Below, piece by piece: positions 46,257 through 56,840 of a stretch of DNA of 64,000 bases. Position numbers and translations under genes: made by a program. A model generated the notes under the pieces. It did no database searches and had not been told where the DNA came from. It worked only from the letters and a program-made list of their open reading frames with translations. Each line of letters begins with the position of its first letter. The stretch's first letter is position 1. This DNA is from Gambelia wislizenii (lineage: Eukaryota; Chordata; Lepidosauria; Squamata; Crotaphytidae): contig JAUMIR010000002.1 of the NCBI GenBank assembly GCA_030847615.1, positions 198,321,809-198,385,808 on the forward strand, in the 5' to 3' direction.

Positions 46257-47427
46257 TGAGCCTAGAGCAGGCAACTGAGGGGGCTGAAAAGGAAGGAGAT
46301 TTTTATCAAGGCTATTATAAGCCTTTGAAAATCAAGGTATTTAGATTTCACCTCAGAATCCCTGACCATTGGCCAGAAAGCTTCTGGCTGAAGCTTCTGG
46401 GAACTGAAGTACAACCTCAAAGGACCAAAGATTGAGAACCCACTGTACTGAGGGGTCTTCCAGACTTCATAAATCAAACTATTCAGTTTCAAGTCTTTCA
46501 GTCCTAAATCATAGGTGTAATGAGACCCATCATCTCCCACCTTGGTTCACTTATAATTGGCAATAGTTTGATATCAATTTGGCTAACTGAGCCTTTCAAG
46601 GGATGATGGGAAAAAGATTGCACTCTGGAACCAGGAGTCAGGCTTGGCAGAGCACATACTAGCCAGGAAGGGGCCTAGCAAATTATCCAACATTCACACC
46701 TTTGGCAAAAACTGGAGATAGCTCTTTGAAGTAGAATAGATTCTTCCTGCATCATCTCTGAGAAGGCAGTACCTATATGGTTGGGAGTTCCCACTGCCAT
46801 GCTAAGTCTGGTTTTCATCTGCCTATCTACAAATCAAAAGGGAGGTTGCCTGTCAGTCTTCAGGTCTAAAGATACACCTATTTCCCAGTTCCTGGCTTAT
46901 CCTGGATTCCTTTGTTTCAATTGTTGGGAACTATCTGAAAACAAATGTTTCTTTCATCAAGATTGCACCTTCAAAGGGAGTTTTCCTATAAAACCTCCCT
47001 GGAAAACTTAGTTCAGTGTGCTCAGGCCCTCCTGCCTCTATCCTTCACATCAGTCCAATTTGCCTTCCCCCATCCCTCTCTAAACCCCGAACTCTCTCCC
47101 CGAATCCTACTGATTCTCCTCTGACACCTGGTTGGAGTTCTGCCAAGACAGGCACTCCCCCTCCCCAGCTCCTGTAACCTTAACACCCCGCTATAATCTC
47201 TGCACGCTCCACTTTTGGTGCCTCAGCTTGCTGTTACTCCCCAGGAGTTCTCTACTTCAGAATCAGGTACAGTATAACCTCAAAGCCTCAATCTAATCCC
47301 CTTCTAACTACTTCCTGCTCTATTTTTATAGCTGTGTGTGTGTGTGCTAGAGGAGTGTATGTTTGTGGGGGGAATGCCGTTTAAAAACAGTTCAATAAAG
47401 TTTCTTCAGGTTATTTTTGGTCTCTAA
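46257..47427. other. Intergenic stretch
   Basis: No gene recognised. Pyrimidine-rich around 47000-47330. Confidence 0.45.
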
Positions 47428-47758
47428 GGAGATTTTCAGACCTGCCAAAATGCATGTCTGCCGCGCGAGCAGCCTCCCGAGACTGCTGCGCGGCAAGGGT
47501 CTACTTCGGACGACGCTGTGCCTCTCGCGAAACCGTCCGTGTCACTTCCGTGAAGCTTGGGACGGCTCAGCGCCATATTTCAATCACGGAGGCTGCCCGA
47601 GATTGAAATATGGCGCCAAGCCATCCGAAGCTTCACGGAAGTGACACGGACGGTTTCGCGAGAGGCACAGCGTCGTCCGAAGTAGACCCTTGCCGCGCAG
47701 CAGTTTCGGGAGGCTGCTCGCGCGGCAGACATGCATTTTGGCAGGTCTGAAAATCTCC
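47428..47758. mobile_element. Fully palindromic 331-bp MITE, PIF/Harbinger-like
   Basis: Two 157-base arms (47428-47584 and 47602-47758), almost perfect inverses, around a 17-base loop. Ends are GGAGATTTTCAGACC and its complement; flanks are TAA on both sides (47425-47427, 47759-47761), the 3-bp TWA target type of Harbinger. CpG-rich (GCGCGAGCAGCC, CTCTCGCGAAACCG) within AT-rich surroundings. Frames of about 70 codons on each strand are mirror images and not genes. Confidence 0.9.
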
Positions 47759-47761
47759 TAA

Positions 47762-49396
47762 CTCTGTGTCTCTCCTGGGCTCCACTGGTATACATAGGTC
47801 AAAGATCTCATATGTTACTCAACCTCTTGCATGCCAACTGAGTTGCTATAATTCCCCATTGTAAGACGAGAACACACGTGGACTTTTCCCACAGACACAA
47901 GGGCTTTGCGTAACAATAGGAACACCGTTAAGGGACGCATGTTGGGACTAAAATTCATACCCATACTGAATCTGGTAAAAATTATTGACCAGATAGTTTG
48001 GACTATTTTAGTTAGTAATAGTGTTTCTACTATTAAAAACCACTCTTAGCTCATTTATGATCTGCCAAGAACTTGTAGTTAAGTAATAATCTACCCAAAG
48101 GGGTTCAAATATCTGCATTTTTAATTAACATTGTTACTATGCCAAATTTAGTTTTAACACATTATGCCTTGTTTTTTATTGCCACATTATGAAGACATTT
48201 GTGAGGGGCAAAAGGCTCTACCCTTTTTTCAGCAGCACTCATTAAGCTACTAAGAAGTGTATTTTTACCTAATTTGGACTGAAATCCCAAGTTCCTGTCT
48301 TTTGAGGTGGGGAGAAATCAAACTAATGTTTGTTAGTACAGTATTTTCATGAGAATATGTAAGCTAATTATTTTGCCCTTCCTAAATCTGCTGAGAGTTG
48401 CTTGTTTTAGAGACTCTTCAGTTTTTCACTCAAAAATGTGTCACAGAAGATTGAAGTCTTGGCAATGGTGATTTGAATAACTGTTGGGAAATCTCATTAC
48501 ACTGCAAAGAGTACTTTTAAATTCCTTACAATGAAGTGCTATTTTCATATGCTTTTACTGTGTATGGAACGAACAAGCATGTGAAGGATGTAGAAAGAAT
48601 GTCTGGCCAGTGAAGAATTCAGTGCCTCTTCCTCATTTCAGAGCTCTTCGGCTGTAAGCTAAATAGCCTTTTGTTTAGGTCTCAGAAGATGCTCACCAAC
48701 TCTGTTCTATGACACTTAGGTGATAAATGTATGAACAGTTATTGTTGTTAACTTCCACAATGTATTAATTCTCTGTGTGTAAGATGGGAGGGAAAGATGT
48801 TACAGTACCTTAAAATGTAAATATTTTATTTAAAAAAATAAACACTACTTTATGGTAAAATGTCTTCAAGTGCTTCAGAAAAATAGTACACATTACAGTT
48901 TTGCCACACACATGTGAAGTCTGTTCTGTATGAATGTACTCTCTCTCTAGCATTTCACAGTGATGAATGACACCAAAGTCCAGCAAGATTGGCGATCATT
49001 TACACCAAGTCTAAGTGTATTTATGACTATTGTGGAGGACACTTTGTATGCCCTTGGAAATCAGAATATCTGTCAGTATGTTGCGTCGCTGTGTTATAAT
49101 TCTTAACTCACTCTAGGGATGGCAGACTGCCTCATCTATTCAAGGAGGGCTCACCTGACCATAGGAGTGAAGTTCAATCCTTTGCCATTTGTCAAAGAGA
49201 TGGCCTGTTTGAGAGCAGCACCCTGGAGGTGGACACTGTTGTCATAGAAGCATCTCTGGCGAATGACAATCAGCACCACCAGAGGGAACAGAATATGAAG
49301 TTCTGACAAGAAGGGATGGAGTGTGGTGGGGGTGGGGAAAAGGAGAGAAGAAACAATATCCACAAAAATGATGTAATGCAATCAGACATGTCAATA
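47762..49396. other. Intergenic stretch, 3'-UTR-like in part
   Basis: 48590-48850 is AT-rich with AATAAA at about 48837-48842 and looks like a 3' UTR. No coding exon precedes it on the plus strand. No other feature recognised. Confidence 0.4.
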
Positions 49397-49735
49397 CAGA
49401 TCGAGTCTCCCTTATTCGAAATGGTTGGGACCACAGGTATTTTGGATTTTGGAATATTTTAGATTTTGGAATACCTGCTTATACATAATGGGATATCTTG
49501 GAGATGAGACACAGGTCTAAACATGAAATTCATTTATGTTTCATATAAACCATATCCACAGAGGCTGAAGGTAATTTTATACACAATATTTGTAATAATT
49601 TTGTGCATGAAACCAAGTTTGTATATACTGAACAGCAGAAAGCAAAGTTGTCACTATGTCAGCCACCCATGTGGACTATTTTGGATTTTGGAATATTTCA
49701 GATTTTGGAATTCTGGATAAGGGAGACTCAACCTA
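49397..49735. mobile_element. Tigger-type MITE, CAGGTTGAGTCTCCC family, copy 2
   Basis: CAGATCGAGTCTCCCTTATT on the left and GGATAAGGGAGACTCAACCT on the right; TA at 49395-49396 and 49736-49737. Shares TTCATTTATGTTTCATATAA and TTTTGTGCATGAAAC with 42945-43268. Confidence 0.9.
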
Positions 49736-49737
49736 TA

Positions 49738-50196
49738 TAGGAGATGAGAAATGTTTATACACTTATAGCGCTATGTTTTATTGTCCTTGTCTTCGATTGT
49801 TTATGTTGATGTTCTGCTCTCTGCTGAAATGGGCATTATAAATGTTGTTATTATATGATTAATATTTTATCATGAAAAGAGAGGTGTAAAAACTGCATAC
49901 AGAGAGGTAAAAGTCTTGGCAATGCCAATTTAAGTTTGTTACTTAATTAAACAGAGAAACCTTGCCTTTTAAATACATACCTGCTAACCAGTTTGAACAG
50001 AGTTGACAGAGTCACTGAAGGCCATGATGGGCATGACCATAGCTTCCACTCCTTGAATCAATGTTTGTTGGTCTACATGGCCTGCGTCAACAAAGACTTA
50101 GAAATCTAAATCTGTTCTGACACCTAGTGGGCAGAGAAAAGCTTAACACAAATATTGTTTTCTAATTCAATTGTTTCAGTTCATGGACAGGATGAT
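49738..50196. other. Intergenic stretch
   Basis: No gene or element recognised. Confidence 0.45.
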
Positions 50197-50379
50197 CATA
50201 GAATCATAGAATCATAGAACTGTTGAGTTGGAAGAGACCACGAGGGCCATCCAATCCAACCCCCTGCCACACAGGAATACACAATCAAAGCATCCCTGAC
50301 AGATGGCCATCCAGCCTCTGCTTAAAGACCTCCAAGGAAGGAGACCCCACCACGCTCCGAGGGAGTGCGTTCTGCTGCC

Positions 50380-50717
50380 GAACAGCTCTTACTGTCGAAA
50401 AGTTCCTCCTAATGTTGAGGTGGAATCTCTGTTCCAGGAGCTTGCATCCATTGTTCCATGTTCTAGTCTCTGGAGCAGCAGGAAACAAGCTTGCTCCATC
50501 CTCAATGTGACACCCCTTCAAATACTTAAACAGGGCTATCATATCACCAAACAGCTCTTACTGTCAAAAAGTTCCTCCTAATGTTGAGGTGGAATCTCTG
50601 TTCCTGGAGCTTGCATCCATTGCTCCGTGTTCCAGTCTCTGGAGCAGCAGAAAACAAGCCTGCTCCATCCTCAGCATGACACCCCTTCAAATACTTAAAC
50701 AGGGCTATCATATTGCC
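50380..50717. repeat. Tandem duplication 1 within CR1
   Basis: Two adjoining units of about 169 bases, each starting near AACAGCTCTTACTGTC and ending with AAACAGGGCTATCATAT, about 93 percent alike by eye. Confidence 0.88.
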
Positions 50718-52138
50718 TCTTAACCGTCTTTTTTTCCAGGTTCCCAGCTCCCTAAGTCTCTCCTCATAAGGCATCGTTTCCAGACCTTTCACCATTTTAG
50801 TTGCCCTTCTCTGGACATGCTCCAATTTGTCCATATCCTTTTTGAATTGTGGTGCCCAGAACTGGACACAGTATTCTAGGTGAGGTCTGACCAAGGCAGA
50901 ATAGAGCGGCACTATTACTTCCCTTGATCCAGACCCTATACTTCTATTGATACAGCCCAAAATCGCATTGGCCTTTTTAGCTGCCACATCACACAGTTGA
51001 CTCATGTTCAACTTGTGGTCTACTAGGACTCCTAGATCCCTTTCACATGTAGTCTCGTTCAGCCAGGTCTCTCCCATCCTATATCTATGCATTTTTCCAC
51101 CCTAAGTGCAGTACTTTACATTTCTCCGTATTGAATTTCATTTTGTTAGCTTTATTCTAGGTGAGGTCTGACCAAGGCAGAATAGAGCAGCACTATTAAT
51201 TCCCTTGATCTAGACACTGTACTTCTATTGATACAGCTCAACATTGCATTGGCCTTTTTAGCTGCCGCATCACACAGTTGGCTCATGTTCAACTTGTGGT
51301 CTACTAGGACTCCTAGATCCCTTTCGCATGTAGTCTCGTTCAGCCAGGTCTCTCCCATCCTATATCTATGCATTTCATTTTTCCACTCTAAGTGCAGTAC
51401 TTTACATTTCTCCATATTGAATTTTTTTTGTTAGCTTTGGCCCAGCTATCCAGGTCATTCTGAATTTTGATCCTGTCCTCTAGGGTATTAGCTACTCCTC
51501 CTAATTTGGTGTCATCTGCAAATTTGATAAGTATGCCCCTAATTCCCTCATCCAAGTCATTGATAAAGATGTTGAATAGCACTGGGCCCAGGACAGAACC
51601 CTGTGGCACCCCACTGGTCACATCTTTCCAAGACGAAGAGGAGCCACTGCTGAGCACCCTTTGGGTTCGGCCGGTCAACCAATTACAAATCCATTGAACA
51701 GTTAACTTGTCTAGCCCACATTTTACAAGCTTGTTTGCAAGAATGTCATGGGGAACCTTGTCAAAGGCCTTACTAAAATCATGGTATGCGATATCCACAG
51801 CGTTCCCTTCATCTACCAAGCTGGTAACTTTATCAAAAAAAAAGAGATCAGATTAGTCTGGCATGACTTGTTTCTCTGAAACCCATGTTGACTTTTTATG
51901 ATTATGGCATTGCCTTCTAAATGTTCACAGACTCTCTGTTTAATGATCTGCTCTAGAATCTTCCTTGGTATTGATGTCAGACTAACTGGACGATAATTGT
52001 TGGGATCCTTCCCCCCCCCTTTGTGAAGATGGGGACAACGTTTGCCCTCCTCCAGTCTGCTGGGACTTCTCCTGTTCTCCAAGAGTTCTCAAAGATTATT
52101 GCCAATGGCTCTGAGATCACATTTGCCAGCTCTTTTAA
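50544..52138 (-). pseudogene. CR1 reverse transcriptase, C-terminal two thirds
   Basis: Motifs read toward the left: [73 protein letters not shown] (first catalytic Asp), [30 protein letters not shown] (FADD), then ETTCERDLGVLVDHKLNMSQ and ALVRPHLEYCVQFWAPQFKK. An insertion of AAAA/T runs at 51835 and a duplication break the frame. Confidence 0.92.
50874..51435. repeat. Tandem duplication 2 within CR1
   Basis: Two units of 281 bases, each beginning TTCTAGGTGAGGTCTGACCA (50874 and 51155). As a result the LVDHKLNMSQLCD protein block occurs twice in succession. Confidence 0.9.
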
Positions 52139-52309
52139 TACCGTATATTCTGGCGTATAAGATGACTTTTGAGCACGCAAAAGTGCCCTCCAAAATCGAC
52201 AGTCGTCTTATACGCCGGATACACTTTGCTTCACCTGCCTGCCTATCTCCTGCCTCTTCGCAAACGGAGCGAAGAGGCAGGAGAGCGGGCAGGGGGTGAA
52301 GCAAAGTGC

Positions 52310-53160
52310 TCCTCCCTGCCACCCGCCCACCCCCCGCGCTTCCACCCCGCCTCCCGAAAGTCGCGGAACCGCGGCTTTGGGGGGGTGGCTAGGAAGCCCC
52401 CTCCTCCCTTCCCCCCGCCCACCCCCCTTGCATCCACCCCCCCTCCCTGAAAGCCGCGGAATCGCGGCTTTCAGGAGGGGGGGTGGCGGATAAGCCCCCT
52501 CCTCCCTTCCCCCCGCCCACTCCCCGTGCATCCACCCCCCTCCCTGAAACCTGCGGAACCGCGGCTTTCAGGGAGGGGGGGTGGCGGAGAAGCCCCCTCC
52601 TCCCTTCCCCCCACCCACTCCCCGTGCATCCACCCCCTTCCCTGAAACCCGCGGAACCGCAGCTTTCAGGGAGGAGGGGTGGCGGAGAAGCCCCCTCCTC
52701 CCTTCCCCCCGCCCACTCCCCATGAATCCACCCCCCCTCCCTGAAACCCGCGGAACCGCGGCTTTCAGGGAGGGGGGGTGGCGGAGAAGCCCCCTCCTCC
52801 CTTCCCCCCGCCCACTCCCCGTGCATCCACCCCCCTCCCTGAAACCCGCGGAACTGCGGCTTTCAGGGAGGGGGGGTGGCGGAGAAGCCCCCTCCTCCCT
52901 TCCCCCCGCTCACTCCCCGTGCATCCACCCCCCCTCCCTGAAACCCACAGAACCGTGGTTTTCAGAGAGGGGGGGTGGCGGAGAAGCCCCCTCCTCCCTT
53001 CCCCCCGCCCACTCCCCGTGCATCCACCCCCCTCCCTGAAACCCACAGAACCGCGGCTTTCAGGGAAGGGGGGTGGCGGAGAAGCCCCCTCCTCCCTTCC
53101 CCCCACCCACTCCCTGTGCATCCACCCCCCCTCCTGAAAGGGAGGGGGGCTGGGAAGCCC
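52310..53160. repeat. Minisatellite A, about nine 98-base units with hairpins
   Basis: The unit contains CCCCCTCCTCCCTTCCCCCC, GCATCCACCCCCCTCCCTGA and GTGGCGGAGAAG. Each holds the inverted pair CCCTGAAACCCGCGG/CCGCGGCTTTCAGGG. Unit starts fall at about 52385, 52483, 52580, 52678, 52777, 52876, 52975 and 53073. Very low divergence between units. Frames of up to about 350 codons on both strands are products of the repeat. Confidence 0.92.
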
Positions 53161-53925
53161 CCTACTCCCTGCCACCTGCCCACCCTCCGCCCAGCCACCC
53201 CCCTTCCCCAAAGGCTCGCTTTGGAGAGGGGGGGTGGCTGCGAAGCCCTCTCCCCCCAGCCACCCTCCGCCCAGCCTCCCCCCTTCCCCAAAGCCACGCT
53301 TTGGAGAGGGGGGGGTGGCTGCGAAGCCCCCTCCCCCCAGCCACCCCCTTCCCCAAAGCCTCGCTTTGGAGAGGGGGGGTGGCTGTGAAGCTCCCTCCCC
53401 CCAGCCACCCACCCACCCTCCGCCCAGCCTCCCCCCTTCTCCAAAGCCTCGCTTTGGAGAGGGGGGTGGCTGCGAAACTCCCTCCCCCCAGCCACCCCCC
53501 CTTCCCCAAAGCCTCACTTTGGAGAGGGGGGGTGGCTGCAAAGCCCCCTCCCCCCAGCCACCCAGCCACCCTCTGCCCAGCCTCCCCCCTTCCCCAAAGC
53601 CTCGCTTTGGAGACGGGGGGTGGCTGCGAAGCTCCCTCCCCCCAGCCACCCACCCACCCTCCGCCCAGCCACCCCTCTTCCCCAAAGCCTCACTTTGGAG
53701 GGGGGGTGGCTGTGAAGCCCCCTCCCCCCAGCCACCCCCCCTTCCCCAAAGCCGCACTTTGGAGAGGGGGGGTGGCTGCGAAGCCCCCTCCCCCAAGCCA
53801 CCCCCCTTCCCCAAAGCCGCGCTTTGGAGAGGGGGGGTGGCTGCGAAGCCCCCTCCCCCCAGCTACCCCCCTTCCCCAAAGCCGCGCTTTGGAGAGGGGG
53901 GTGGCTGCGAAGCCCCCTCCCTCCA
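53161..53925. repeat. Minisatellite B, about ten units of 64 or 87 bases with hairpins
   Basis: Unit: CCCCTTCCCCAAAGCCTCGC, TTTGGAGAGGGGGGGTGGCT, GCGAAGCCCCCTCCCCCCAG. Hairpin arms are CCCCAAAGC and GCTTTGG. Longer units add CACCCTCCGCCCAGCC. GTGGCTGCGAAG-type marks occur at about 53233, 53317, 53378, 53467, 53531, 53620, 53707, 53771, 53838 and 53903. Confidence 0.92.
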
Positions 53926-54557
53926 CCCCCAGCCAGCTGGCCATCCCGCATTCCCCAACCCACCAGGAGACTGTGCAGCCTCCTGTGGGGTGGGGAATCG
54001 CGAGAGGAGGGAGCCCAGAAGGAGGGATCGGGGCTGTGGAGTTAAATCCCTAGATTCGCTCCCTCTCCCTTGACGATGGGGAGAGGGGGTGAATCCCGGG
54101 GTTTGGCTCCACGGCCCCGCATCCTCCCTATGGAGCCAAACGGGGCATGTTCGCCCCTTCTCCCAACCTTCCTTGAAGGTGGGGAGAGGGGGCGAATCTA
54201 GGGGTTTGCAGCGGCCGCCCCCACTTCCCCCGCCTTGGTCCCCTTCAGAAGAGCCAAGACGGAGGGAAGGGGGCTGCTGAGGCAAACTGGGCATTTTCGC
54301 CCCTTTCCTCCACCTTCGAGTCCAGTTTGACTGGAAGGTTGAAGAGAGGGGCGAATGTTGCCCTGCCAGCTGATCCTGTTCGCTTTCCCAACTCACAGGA
54401 GATCCTCATGAGTTGGGAAACAAAGAGGATCAGCTGGCAAGGCTCCCCCAGCCAGCCAAATTGGGGGGGGGGGTCTTATCTGGCAAATATATGCCTAGGC
54501 CTAGATTTTTGGCTGGAAATTGGGGGGGGGGGGTCTTATACGCCGGAATATACAGTA

Positions 54558-55131
54558 CTCTTGGATGTAGTTCATCTGGTCCTGGAGATTTAAATTCATT
54601 TAGATTAAGAAGGTATTCCTGTACTACCTCTTTGCTTATTCTGAGCTGGATTTCCCCTATTGTGTCCTCTGTTCCATTCTCCTCAGGTTGGTCCTCCTTT
54701 TCCTTTTCTGAAAACACTGAGGCAAAGAAGGTGTTGAGTAATTCTGCCTTTTCTCTGTCCCCTGTTAGCATTTTGCCATCTTCTCCACGTAGTGGCCCTA
54801 TCATTTCCTTCTTCCTCCTTTTGCTGCGGACATACCCAAAAAAACCCTTTTTATTGTTCTTAACCTCCCTAGCAACCCTAAGCTCATTCTGCGCTTTAGC
54901 TTTTCTGACTTTACTCCTACACGTGTTCGCTATCTGTTTGAATTCTTCTCTGGTGATTTCCCCCTTTTTCCATTTCCCATACATGTTCCGTTTAAAACTT
55001 AGCTCCGTAGAAAGTTCTTTAGTCATCCATCCTGGTTTCTTGATGCATACCAGGATCATGGTCTGACCTATGGTGAGCATACCTTCCCATAACCGCTGCC
55101 CCCATTGACTGAATGTAGGTAATTGTGTCAA
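54558..55131 (-). pseudogene. CR1 reverse transcriptase, N-terminal part
   Basis: Minus strand: KKPGWMTKELSTELSFKRNM, YGKWKKGEITREEFKQIANT, EVKNNKKGFFGYVRSKRRKK, AELLNTFFASVFSEKEKEDQ and LNEFKSPGPDELHPRVL. It continues in frame into KELANVI at 52138 once the insertion is ignored. The endonuclease domain that should precede it (right of 55131) is absent. Confidence 0.9.
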
Positions 55132-55249
55132 TCACCACACTTTAACTACTAGCATGCATGGGGCAATCAGTATGCGGGATACCAAATATAATTGCAAGGT
55201 GAAATAAGAGAGAGAGCACCTGTCCATTTCATGGTTATGTAAGCAGGGA

Positions 55250-55690
55250 TCACCAGCATTGAGGCCATGATATTGAGAACACAGCTGTGCTGGGCAGGGC
55301 ACATTTCTAGGATGGAGGATCATCGCTTCCCAAAATTAGTACTCTACGGTGAACTCGCCACAGGTCAGCGTAAGAGGGGTGCTCCAAAAAAGTGATATAA
55401 GGACTCCCTGAAACAACATCTCAGGCTTGGCCAAATTGATCACCCACAATGGTCCGCCCTGGCCTCACATCGGGAGGCATGGAGACGCACTATCCACAAT
55501 GCTGCAGCCTTATTTGAGAACTCACACCGAACAAGTCTTGAAGAGAAATGACAACGCAGAAAGAATCAGAAGCAGGAAACATCACCCAAGGAGACCTTCT
55601 GCTGTGCTTTCTGCAACCAGAATTGTTTATCTCGGATTGGCCTTTTTAGTCATCAGCGTGGTTGCAGAAAGCGGGGGAGTCCTTCCTGAA
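55250..55690 (+). mobile_element. Non-LTR retrotransposon C-terminus with C2HC zinc finger
   Basis: One plus-strand frame with two TGA stops: WAGHISRMEDHRFPKLVLYG, ELATGQRKRGAPKK, then IDHPQWSALASHREAWRRTI, HNAAALFENSHRTSLEEK and CCAFCNQNCLSRIGLFSHQR followed by GC. C-x2-C...H-x3-C is a zinc knuckle seen at the end of several LINE proteins in vertebrates. The upstream reverse transcriptase is missing. The orientation is opposite to the CR1. Confidence 0.75.
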
Positions 55691-56314
55691 TCTTCGTTTG
55701 TGTAGAAAAGCCAGAGAGAGAGAGAAGTGGGAATTTCAGCAGGTGTTGCTTGCCACTTTTAGGTAACGGATCTGAAAGATTGTCTAACAATATAATGAGT
55801 GAATTAAATTGCAGATTCAGGCCTGTAATTCTCTTGATGGTAGTTTCAATCATGGTCCAATATTGTTTTCCTGGAGTATTAGCAAATATGAGCAAATATA
55901 GCACTTACGTTTCCACAACACCAACAGAGCTTCAAGAGAGCTGGAAACGTTTTAGATGCCATCTGTTCATGATCTTGTAGATGTTCCCCCTTGAATTAAT
56001 GCCCAATACACACTCATGCAAATCTGTATAGTTTCCAACTTCTTTCAGATGTCTCTGTCCCAAATTCACTTTCTCAGTTTTGGGACATCTGGGACATCTA
56101 AACTGTGAGAGTAATTCATATCCAAGAGCATATGGGGAAGGCTTGCTTCTTGCTTTTTGATTTTCTGGTCTTCTTCACATTCTCTTTTTTGGCAGCAACC
56201 TCCTCCTTCATTGCTCAGCTCTGGAATGCTATATGAGAGGCTCTGCACACATGTAAAACCCATTTGTGTGAATTCTTTCCAAGAACCCCAGTTAGAGGTA
56301 AGCAACTGTATTTC
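55691..56314. other. Intergenic stretch
   Basis: No gene recognised. A few short duplicated tracts only. Confidence 0.45.
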
Positions 56315-56380
56315 TTATAGGTTTTCTGTTGTGTTTTTTTTTTCTGGGCTGTGAGGCTGTGTTCTGGAAGAGTTTATTTC

Positions 56381-56416
56381 TGATATTTTGCCTGCATCTG
56401 TGGCTGGCATCTTCAG
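56381..56416 (-). ncRNA. Hammerhead-like core, left arm, mutated
   Basis: Minus strand: CTGAAGATGCCAGCCACAG then ATGCAGGC followed by AAAATATC. The GAAA box has lost its first G, so the second conserved box is broken. Mirror copy of the right-arm motif. Confidence 0.5.
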
Positions 56417-56739
56417 AGAATGGTTGGATAGGAGTATGCGGGGGGGGGGGGATTATATACTGCGAGCCCCTGTTGGAGAGGATATGTAAATTAACCCTAA
56501 AGGTAAACAAAATCTGGCTACCAGGCTTGAAAAACACCAAAATCAAAACTCAACACATGCAAATGAACTCCACCCAGGGACAGGGGGATTTTTAACAGAT
56601 AATGGACCATTAGCCAAACAGACACTAATCCTCCTTGCATATCTCCCTCCAGGAACTATCCATTCAAAAACAAATTTACATATCCTCTCCAACAGAGGCT
56701 CACAGTATATAAGCCCCCACACACACTCCTACCCAACCA

Positions 56740-56785
56740 TTCTCTGAAGATGCCAGCCACAGATGCAGGCGAAATGTCAGAAATA
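56740..56785 (+). ncRNA. Hammerhead-ribozyme-like core in Penelope-like terminus (right arm)
   Basis: CTGAAGA (56744-56750) fits the conserved C-U-G-A-N-G-A box. It is followed by stem II GCCAGC-CACAGAT-GCAGGC, then GAAA (56771-56774) and TGTC. The family is known from Penelope-like elements, often with a very short stem III that works as a dimer. Activity is not shown by the sequence. Confidence 0.6.
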
Positions 56786-56840
56786 AACCCTTCCAGAACA
56801 CGGCCTCACAGCCCAGAAAAAAACCCACAAAAACCCTATG

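Larger units (their letters stand above)
52141..54555. mobile_element. TA-flanked 2.4-kb non-autonomous element filled with hairpin minisatellites
   Basis: The left end CCGTATATTCTGGCGTATAA and right end TATACGCCGGAATATACAG are inverted (one mismatch in the outer part of the TIR), with TA on both sides (52139-52140, 54556-54557). Removing it restores CR1 reading frame and sequence with a single TA, so TA is the true target duplication, as in Tc1/mariner-type elements. The GTCTTATACGCC motif recurs inside near each end. No transposase. Contents are two arrays (52310-53160, 53161-53925) and a GC-rich right part with mirrored gag/ctc blocks. Another copy end lies at 14174-14568. Confidence 0.88.
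50197..55131 (-). mobile_element. CR1 LINE, 5'-truncated, with internal duplications and a nested insertion
   Basis: The 3' end on the left has the CR1 octamer-like repeat (ATCATAGAATCATAGAATC on the plus strand). Going right on the minus strand are the C-terminus, reverse transcriptase and its N-terminal leader; the endonuclease is missing. The element is split at 52139-52140/54556-54557 by a TA-flanked insertion and carries two tandem duplications (50380-50717 and 50874-51435). Open frames remain long but with stops and shifts, so it is inactive. Confidence 0.92.
56315..56840. mobile_element. Fold-back element with Penelope-like inverted termini
   Basis: The left arm (56315 to about 56500) and right arm (about 56665-56840) are inverse copies: AGGTTTTCTGTTGTG/CACAAAAACCCT outermost, then TTCTGGAAGAGTTTATTTCT/AGAAATAAACCCTTCCAGAA, CATCTTCAGAGAATGGTTGG/CCAACCATTCTCTGAAGATG and GAGAGGATATGTAAATT/AATTTACATATCCTCTC. 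The repeated CTGAAGA...GAAA motif is known from Penelope-like element ends. No reverse transcriptase remains. Confidence 0.75.

Noticed and set aside
47417..47795. Mirror-image frames of about 70 codons on both strands
   Set aside because: They are the two readings of one palindrome.
48590..48850. 3' UTR of an unknown plus-strand gene
   Set aside because: AATAAA and AT-richness only; no coding exon or splice site upstream supports it.
52765..53814. 349-codon minus-strand frame and 326/279-codon plus-strand frames
   Set aside because: They run through the hairpin minisatellites on both strands at once, with repetitive Pro/Gly/Ser-rich translation; no start context or protein similarity.
52310..53925. 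CRISPR-like regular repeats
   Set aside because: Units are contiguous without unique spacers, and the DNA is vertebrate nuclear.
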